This document shows, piece by piece, positions 5,687-8,937 of a DNA stretch of 8,937 nt. The translations under genes and the position numbers were made by a program. The notes beneath the pieces were generated by a model that searched no databases, was not told where the DNA came from, and saw only the letters and a program-made list of their open reading frames with translations. The stretch lies in the NCBI GenBank assembly GCA_002453275.1, contig DKGN01000067.1, positions 1 to 8,937 on the forward strand, in the 5' to 3' direction. This stretch comes from Caryophanales bacterium UBA6769 (lineage in GTDB: Bacteria; Bacillota; Bacilli; Bacillales; UBA6769). The stretch's first letter is position 1. Every line of letters begins with the position of its first letter.

Positions 5687-5717
5687 ATGCCGCTGAAATA
5701 TAAACTTTGAGCGGTAT
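5687..5717 (+). other. Hairpin in the rplQ leader
   Basis: ATGCCGCT (5687-5694) pairs with AGCGGTAT (5710-5717): 8 pairs with one G-U and a GC-rich core. The 15-nt AU-rich loop contains TATAAA. It ends 16 nt before the rplQ Shine-Dalgarno. With no U-tract it is not a terminator; a translational control element is possible. Confidence 0.45.
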
Positions 5718-5750
5718 ACAGACTTCACAGCTTAAAGGAGGGACACTGAA

Positions 5751-6119
5751 ATGGCTAACAAAAAACTTGGCAAAGACACTGCTCATCGTAAAGCAATGTT
5801 CCGTGACTTAGTCACAGACTTGATTATAAATGAACGAATCGAAACAACGGAAGCAAAAGCGAAAGAACTTCGCTCATTCGCTGATCAAATGGTGACACTT
5901 GGAAAACGCGGTGATCTACATGCAAGACGTCAAGCATCGGCATTCGTTCGAAAAGAAGCAGTCGAAACAGAAGATGGCGAACAACAAGACGCCATTCAAA
6001 AGCTATTTGGTGACATTGCAGGGCGTTATGAAGAGCGTCAAGGCGGCTACACGAGAATCCGTAAAATTGGTCCTCGCCGCGGTGACAATGCACCAATGGT
6101 CATTATCGAATTCGTTTAA
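5751..6119 (+). CDS. rplQ: Ribosomal protein L17 (bL17)
   Basis: L17 is a 50S protein near the peptide exit tunnel. The 122-residue product has the family start KLGKDTAHRKAMFRDLVTDLI, the signature region IETTEAKAKELRSFADQMVTLGK at 30-52, the RGDLHARRQA block at 53-62, and the terminal YEERQGGYTRIRKIGPRRGDNAPM at 93-116. A short acidic insertion at about 70-80 (VETEDGEQQD) makes it slightly longer than B. subtilis L17. AAAGGAGGG at 5734-5742 supports the start. It is the last ribosomal gene of the alpha operon; a long hairpin and then a terminator follow. Confidence 0.98.
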   Translation: MANKKLGKDTAHRKAMFRDLVTDLIINERIETTEAKAKELRSFADQMVTLGKRGDLHARRQASAFVRKEAVETEDGEQQDAIQKLFGDIAGRYEERQGGYTRIRKIGPRRGDNAPMVIIEFV

Positions 6120-6131
6120 TCATGAAACCAT

Positions 6132-6189
6132 TGTTCTTATTCCTATTGTGTCCACGTTAAGTACGAGTACACAATAGAATAAGAGAACA
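6132..6189 (+). other. Long hairpin immediately downstream of rplQ
   Basis: CTATTGTGT (6143-6151) pairs perfectly with ACACAATAG (6169-6177). Past a bulged C6142, TTATT (6137-6141) pairs with AATAA (6178-6182), and past a short bulge TGTTC (6132-6136) pairs with GAACA (6185-6189), for 19 pairs in all and a 17-nt loop. No U-run follows on either strand, so it does not look like an intrinsic terminator. It begins 12 nt after the rplQ stop. A 3' mRNA stabiliser, RNase III substrate or protein-binding element is possible. Its location recalls the L17 downstream element RNA described in lactic acid bacteria and Listeria, but a match was not tested. Confidence 0.6.
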
Positions 6190-6217
6190 CGAGCAATAAA
6201 GTGAAATCGAAAAAGGC

Positions 6218-6266
6218 GGGACAGGATCATTGACGGAGAGAGGGATTGATTCTGTGCCCTTTTTTT
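6218..6266 (+). terminator. Rho-independent terminator after the alpha operon
   Basis: GGGACAGGATCA (6218-6229) pairs with TGATTCTGT and CCC (6247-6255 and 6257-6259): 12 pairs with one G-U and a single bulged G6256, around a 17-nt loop. Seven T residues (6260-6266) follow directly. An A-tract at 6210-6214 precedes the stem, so weak activity on the other strand is conceivable. It separates the ribosomal genes from ecfA1; how much transcription reads through cannot be told from sequence. Confidence 0.82.
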
Positions 6267-6320
6267 CATTCCAACAGAACAAGCGGATTGAATCAACTCG
6301 TAACAGCTTGTTTGAAATGA
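6266..6320 (+). other. Hairpin in the ecf leader just after the terminator
   Basis: TCATT (6266-6270) pairs with AATGA (6316-6320), CA (6272-6273) with TG (6313-6314), and AACAAGC (6278-6284) with GCTTGTT (6306-6312): 14 pairs interrupted by one mismatch and a 4-nt bulge, with a 21-nt loop. The loop bases GAATCAA (6290-6296) are also perfectly complementary to TTGATTC (6246-6252) in the right arm of the terminator, an alternative pairing that could weaken it. Confidence 0.4.
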
Positions 6321-6408
6321 GGAACGATGCCTCTACCATGACCCCAAGAGGCTCGCAAATCTAAGGAAAACGATAAACCTTGCGCAGCAGGCGGGGGAGG
6401 AAGCAACA

Positions 6409-7251
6409 ATGAAAGAGTTAATTAGTGTAAACGATGTATTTTTTCGATACAACGAAGATGCAGGTGATGCAGTAAAAGGCGTCAGCTTTTCTGTTTTTAA
6501 AGGTGAATGGCTTGCGATCGTTGGTCATAATGGATCGGGGAAATCAACACTTGCAAAACTATTAAACGGGTTATTGTTGCCATATGAAGGAGATATTACA
6601 GTCGATGGATACAAAAGTAATAATGAAGAAAGCATTTGGGAAATCCGCCGACGTGTCGGTGTCGTCTTTCAAAACCCGGATAACCAGTTCGTAGGGACGA
6701 CCGTGCTAGATGATGTTGCTTTCGGCCTTGAAAATAACGGCATTCCAAGAGCCGAGATGCTAGAAAGAATTAACGATAGTGTTGCGAAAGTGAATATGAT
6801 GGACTTTCTTCAGCATGAACCACACCGCCTTTCTGGTGGTCAAAAGCAACGTGTCGCGATTGCAAGTGTCATCGCACTCAAACCTCACATTATTATTTTG
6901 GATGAAGCGACCTCCATGCTTGATCCCCGTGGACGGAAGGAAGTCATCGATGTCGTAAAAGAGTTGAACGAAAAAGAAAACATTACCGTCATCTCAATTA
7001 CGCATGATTTAGAAGAAGCGTTACTTGCCGATCGCATGATTGTTATGAATCAAGGTGAAAAAGTACTCGAAGGTGAACCTGCGGATATTTTTGCTGCACA
7101 TGGTGAACGACTGAAAACGTATAGCCTTGATTTGCCCTTTTCAATCCAATTAAAAGAAAAACTTGCCGAAAAAGGATTCAATCTTAGTGGAAAATCCTTT
7201 TCTCATGAAGAATTGGTGGATGAACTATGGAGATTAAAGTTAAAAACTTAG
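6409..7251 (+). CDS. ecfA1: ECF transporter ATPase EcfA1
   Basis: It is one of two ATPases that power energy-coupling-factor importers; with EcfA2 and EcfT it forms the module shared by several substrate-binding S components for vitamins and transition metals. The 280 residues include Walker A GHNGSGKST at 39-47, Q-loop Gln88 in VFQNPDNQ, ABC signature LSGGQ at 141-145, Walker B IIILDE with catalytic Glu166, D-loop SMLD at 169-172 and switch His199. The C-terminal extension after about 230 is typical of EcfA proteins. GGGGGAGG at 6393-6400 sets the start. The order (EcfA1, EcfA2, EcfT after rplQ) matches ybxA-ybaE-ybaF of B. subtilis. Its 3' end overlaps ecfA2 by 25 bp. Confidence 0.96.
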   Translation: MKELISVNDVFFRYNEDAGDAVKGVSFSVFKGEWLAIVGHNGSGKSTLAKLLNGLLLPYEGDITVDGYKSNNEESIWEIRRRVGVVFQNPDNQFVGTTVLDDVAFGLENNGIPRAEMLERINDSVAKVNMMDFLQHEPHRLSGGQKQRVAIASVIALKPHIIILDEATSMLDPRGRKEVIDVVKELNEKENITVISITHDLEEALLADRMIVMNQGEKVLEGEPADIFAAHGERLKTYSLDLPFSIQLKEKLAEKGFNLSGKSFSHEELVDELWRLKLKT

Positions 7252-8096
7252 AGCATCGATACATGCCAGACTCGCCATTTGAACGACTTGCACTCGCTGA
7301 CGTAAATATGACGATCCCGTCTGGTACGTACCTTGCTGTCATTGGACATACAGGTTCAGGGAAATCGACGTTGATTCAACATTTCAATGGGTTGCTCAAA
7401 CCGACAAAAGGTGAAATCACAATCGGTGAGCGAACGATTCGTGCAAATGAAAAGGCAAAGAACTTAAAATCGTTACGCAAAAAAGTTGGCATCGTTTTTC
7501 AATATCCAGAGCACCAGCTTTTCGAAGAAACCGTCGAAAAAGACATTTGCTTCGGTCCGATGAACTTTGGAGTCGATGAAGAAACAGCAAAACAAAAAGC
7601 AAGAGAGCTTGTCGCAACAGTTGGATTAGATGAAACGGTTCTCGAAAAGTCCCCTTTTGACCTTAGTGGTGGTCAAATGCGCCGTGTGGCGATTGCTGGG
7701 GTCCTGGCGATGGAACCTAATGTTCTTGTCCTTGATGAACCAACTGCAGGACTCGATCCTCGCGGCCGAACAGAAATGATGGACATGTTCTATCACCTGC
7801 ATAAAGAGAAGCAACTTACTACAATTCTCGTCACACACAGTATGGAAGATGCTGCCCGCTATGCCGATGAGATCATCGTCATGGATGAAGGAAAGGTGTT
7901 CATGCGAGGAAAGCCTGATGAGATTTTTGTCGATCCAGATGCGATTCGAAGTGTAGGCTTAGACGTTCCAGAAACGATCGAGTTTTTAATGAAGCTTGAA
8001 AAGAAATTTGACGTACAATTACCAAGAGATGCTTATACACTCGATGCATTGACTGATGAAATTGTCGATCTATTGCAGAAGGAGGTTATCCGCTAA
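7227..8096 (+). CDS. ecfA2: ECF transporter ATPase EcfA2
   Basis: This is the second ATPase of the shared ECF module, pairing with EcfA1. The 289-residue protein shows Walker A GHTGSGKST at 40-48, Q-loop Gln92 in VFQYPEHQLF, signature LSGGQ at 146-150, Walker B VLVLDE with Glu171, D-loop AGLD at 174-177 and switch His204. The N-terminus MEIKVKNLEHRYMPDSPFERLALADV fits the EcfA2 branch, which carries a PFERLAL-like insert before the first core strand. The start lies inside ecfA1 (25 bp overlap, different frame) after a mediocre GGTGG at 7215-7219, pointing to translational coupling. Its stop overlaps the ecfT start by one base (TAATG). No S-component gene is nearby, as expected for a group II (shared) module. 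Confidence 0.96.
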   Translation: MEIKVKNLEHRYMPDSPFERLALADVNMTIPSGTYLAVIGHTGSGKSTLIQHFNGLLKPTKGEITIGERTIRANEKAKNLKSLRKKVGIVFQYPEHQLFEETVEKDICFGPMNFGVDEETAKQKARELVATVGLDETVLEKSPFDLSGGQMRRVAIAGVLAMEPNVLVLDEPTAGLDPRGRTEMMDMFYHLHKEKQLTTILVTHSMEDAARYADEIIVMDEGKVFMRGKPDEIFVDPDAIRSVGLDVPETIEFLMKLEKKFDVQLPRDAYTLDALTDEIVDLLQKEVIR

Positions 8097-8896
8097 TGCC
8101 TCCGATTATAATTGGTCAATACGTACCAGGTGAATCGATTGTTCACCGTCTTGATCCACGTTCAAAGCTTATCTCAGTTTTTTTATTTATTATGATTATA
8201 TTTTTAGCAAACAGCTTTGCTGGCTATGGTGTCGTCGGGATTTTTATCGCGATTGCAGTGCTATTAAGTCGTGTACCGCTATCATTCATATTTAAAGGCT
8301 TGAAGCCAATTATCTTTATTGTGATTTTAACTTTTCTTCTGCATCTTTTTTTAACGAAAGAAGGAGACCTCGTTTTTCATCTTGGTGTGCTGAAGTTTTA
8401 CTCTGAAGGAGTAATTCAAGGGTCATTTATTGCATTACGGCTTTTATTTCTAGTCATGTTTACTTCCCTTCTAACACTCACAACAACACCGATTGAAATA
8501 ACAGATGGACTCGAGACATTACTCAATCCGCTGAAACGATTTCACTTGCCTGTTCATGAATTTGCTTTAATGATGTCAATTTCACTTCGCTTTATCCCGA
8601 CATTATTGGAAGAGGCAGAAAAGATTATTAAAGCACAATCCGCGAGGGGAGTCGAGTTTACAAGCGGGCCAATCAAGCAACGAATGAAAGCTATCGTTCC
8701 TTTGCTCATTCCACTTTTTGTTAGTTCTTTTAAACGGGCGGAAGACTTAGCGCTTGCGATGGAAGCACGAGGATACCGTGGTGGGGAAGGGCGAACGAAG
8801 CTCCGAATTTTAACTTGGAGCTTGCGGGATAACGCCTTACTTTTATGTTTAATCCTTTTATCAGTGATCCTTGTCTGGTTACGTTTTTTTAGCTGA
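8096..8896 (+). CDS. ecfT: ECF transporter transmembrane subunit EcfT
   Basis: EcfT is the membrane scaffold that couples ATP hydrolysis by EcfA1/EcfA2 to toppling of the S component. The 266 residues include hydrophobic segments near 26-41, 43-58, 69-87, 108-128, 200-212 and 245-264. The cytosolic part holds two Ala-Arg-Gly motifs, residues 183-185 (QSARGVEF) and 224-226 (MEARGYRGG), the hallmark ends of the coupling helices that dock on the ATPases. The start is supported by AAGGAGGT at 8079-8086 with 9-nt spacing and by the family N-terminus with GQYVPGESIVHRLDPRSKL at 7-25. truA usually follows ecfT in Bacilli; here the window ends 41 bp later without a recognisable truA start. Confidence 0.95.
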   Translation: MPPIIIGQYVPGESIVHRLDPRSKLISVFLFIMIIFLANSFAGYGVVGIFIAIAVLLSRVPLSFIFKGLKPIIFIVILTFLLHLFLTKEGDLVFHLGVLKFYSEGVIQGSFIALRLLFLVMFTSLLTLTTTPIEITDGLETLLNPLKRFHLPVHEFALMMSISLRFIPTLLEEAEKIIKAQSARGVEFTSGPIKQRMKAIVPLLIPLFVSSFKRAEDLALAMEARGYRGGEGRTKLRILTWSLRDNALLLCLILLSVILVWLRFFS

Positions 8897-8904
8897 TAAG
8901 AAGG

Positions 8905-8934
8905 AGAGTGCAAAGCTCCAAGCTCTTGCTCTCT
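8905..8934 (+). terminator. Hairpin after ecfT, possible terminator cut by the window end
   Basis: AGAG (8905-8908) pairs with CTCT (8931-8934), GCAA (8910-8913) with TTGC (8926-8929), and AGCT (8914-8917) with AGCT (8921-8924), around a CCA loop. This gives 12 pairs broken by a T/T mismatch and a bulged C. Only AAT follows before the window ends, so a U-tract cannot be confirmed or excluded. The stem includes most of the Shine-Dalgarno-like AAGGAG at 8901-8906, so a regulatory hairpin before the next gene is the alternative. Confidence 0.4.
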
Positions 8935-8937
8935 AAT

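Larger units (their letters stand above)
5467..5750 (+). other. rpoA-rplQ intergenic region, highly structured, no gene
   Basis: No credible gene is seen in these 284 bp. From left to right there is an orphan Shine-Dalgarno-like GGAGGT (5485-5490) that can pair into AGGTT/AACCT (5487-5491 with 5507-5511), a long imperfect palindrome (5514-5650), two further hairpins (5659-5677 and 5687-5717), and the rplQ ribosome binding site AAAGGAGGG (5734-5742, 8 nt before the ATG). No clear sigma-A promoter and no U-tract terminator is visible, so rpoA and rplQ are probably co-transcribed through it. Confidence 0.6.
6120..6408 (+). other. rplQ-ecfA1 intergenic region, no gene
   Basis: No gene is seen in these 289 bp. 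The contents in order are a long hairpin just after rplQ (6132-6189), an intrinsic terminator (6218-6266), a hairpin starting at the terminator's last U (6266-6320), a 6-bp hairpin (GCCTCT 6329-6334 with AGAGGC 6347-6352), and the ecfA1 ribosome binding site GGGGGAGG (6393-6400). I could not find a convincing sigma-A promoter for the ecf genes; TTGAAT at 6288-6293 has no acceptable -10 at 16-18 bp. Confidence 0.6.

Noticed and set aside
6132..6189. Long hairpin after rplQ as an intrinsic terminator
   Set aside because: No U-tract follows it on either strand; the terminator with seven T residues is at 6218-6266.
6288..6316. TTGAAT at 6288 as the -35 of an ecf promoter
   Set aside because: No acceptable -10 occurs at 16-18 bp; the hexamers there are TTTGAA-like. 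TACCAT and GATAAA further on lack a fitting -35.
6267..6408. Riboswitch or T-box before ecfA1
   Set aside because: No T-box sequence, cobalamin, thiamine or riboflavin aptamer landmarks were recognised; the shared ECF module is not normally controlled by a vitamin riboswitch.
8554..8913. 119-residue open frame on the minus strand over ecfT
   Set aside because: It lies antisense to a well-supported gene, has no recognisable domain or ribosome binding site, and its composition looks like a complement of EcfT codons.
8908..8937. GTG at 8908 as the start of truA
   Set aside because: The distance to AAGGAG is 1 nt, and the predicted residues (QSSKLLLSN) do not resemble a TruA N-terminus.
1..8937. 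Mobile element, CRISPR, defence genes or a novel multi-gene system
   Set aside because: Every substantial + strand frame is an identified core gene in canonical order; there are no transposase, integrase, direct-repeat array or foreign-looking coding segments.

Overview
The window is a stretch of the conserved ribosomal-protein super-operon (end of spc, the alpha operon, then the ECF transporter genes) of a Bacillaceae-type Firmicute. The evidence is the gene order secY-adk-map-KOW protein-infA-rpmJ-rpsM-rpsK-rpoA-rplQ-ecfA1-ecfA2-ecfT, all on the + strand, strong Gram-positive Shine-Dalgarno sites, moderate to low GC, and proteins that follow Bacillus subtilis orthologues nearly residue for residue (Adk 217 aa, Map 248 aa, IF1 72 aa, L36 37 aa, S13 121 aa, RpoA 314 aa). 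An alkaliphilic or halotolerant bacillus is possible from the look of SecY, but the sequence alone does not settle the species.

Layout. Bases 1-13 hold the last codons of rplO, whose stop overlaps the secY start. Positions 13-3261 are packed tightly: secY (translocon), adk (adenylate kinase), map (methionine aminopeptidase), a small KOW-domain protein and infA (IF1), with overlapping or nearly touching ends. After infA the spacing changes. Gaps of 165 bp (before rpmJ), 188 bp (before rpoA), 284 bp (before rplQ) and 289 bp (before ecfA1) contain no gene, but each has substantial inverted repeats that could fold in RNA. A rho-independent terminator at 6218-6266 closes the ribosomal part. The ECF energising module ecfA1-ecfA2-ecfT follows as an overlapping three-gene unit, and the window ends in a further hairpin after ecfT.

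How the genes work together. The products cover ribosome assembly and translation initiation (L36, S13, S11, L17, IF1), the RNA polymerase alpha subunit, processing and export of new proteins (Map, SecY), adenylate balance (Adk), and the shared ATPase/transmembrane motor for vitamin and metal uptake (EcfA1/A2/T). Co-transcription ties these to growth rate.

No mobile element, CRISPR array, tRNA, rRNA, defence island or unknown multi-gene system is visible. The protein-coding content is ordinary core genome. What merits a second look is the non-coding part: a long imperfect palindrome between rpoA and rplQ, a hairpin between two Shine-Dalgarno-like sites before rpoA, a long non-terminator hairpin just after rplQ, and structured leaders before rpmJ and ecfA1. 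All pairings were found by eye without folding software or comparative alignment.
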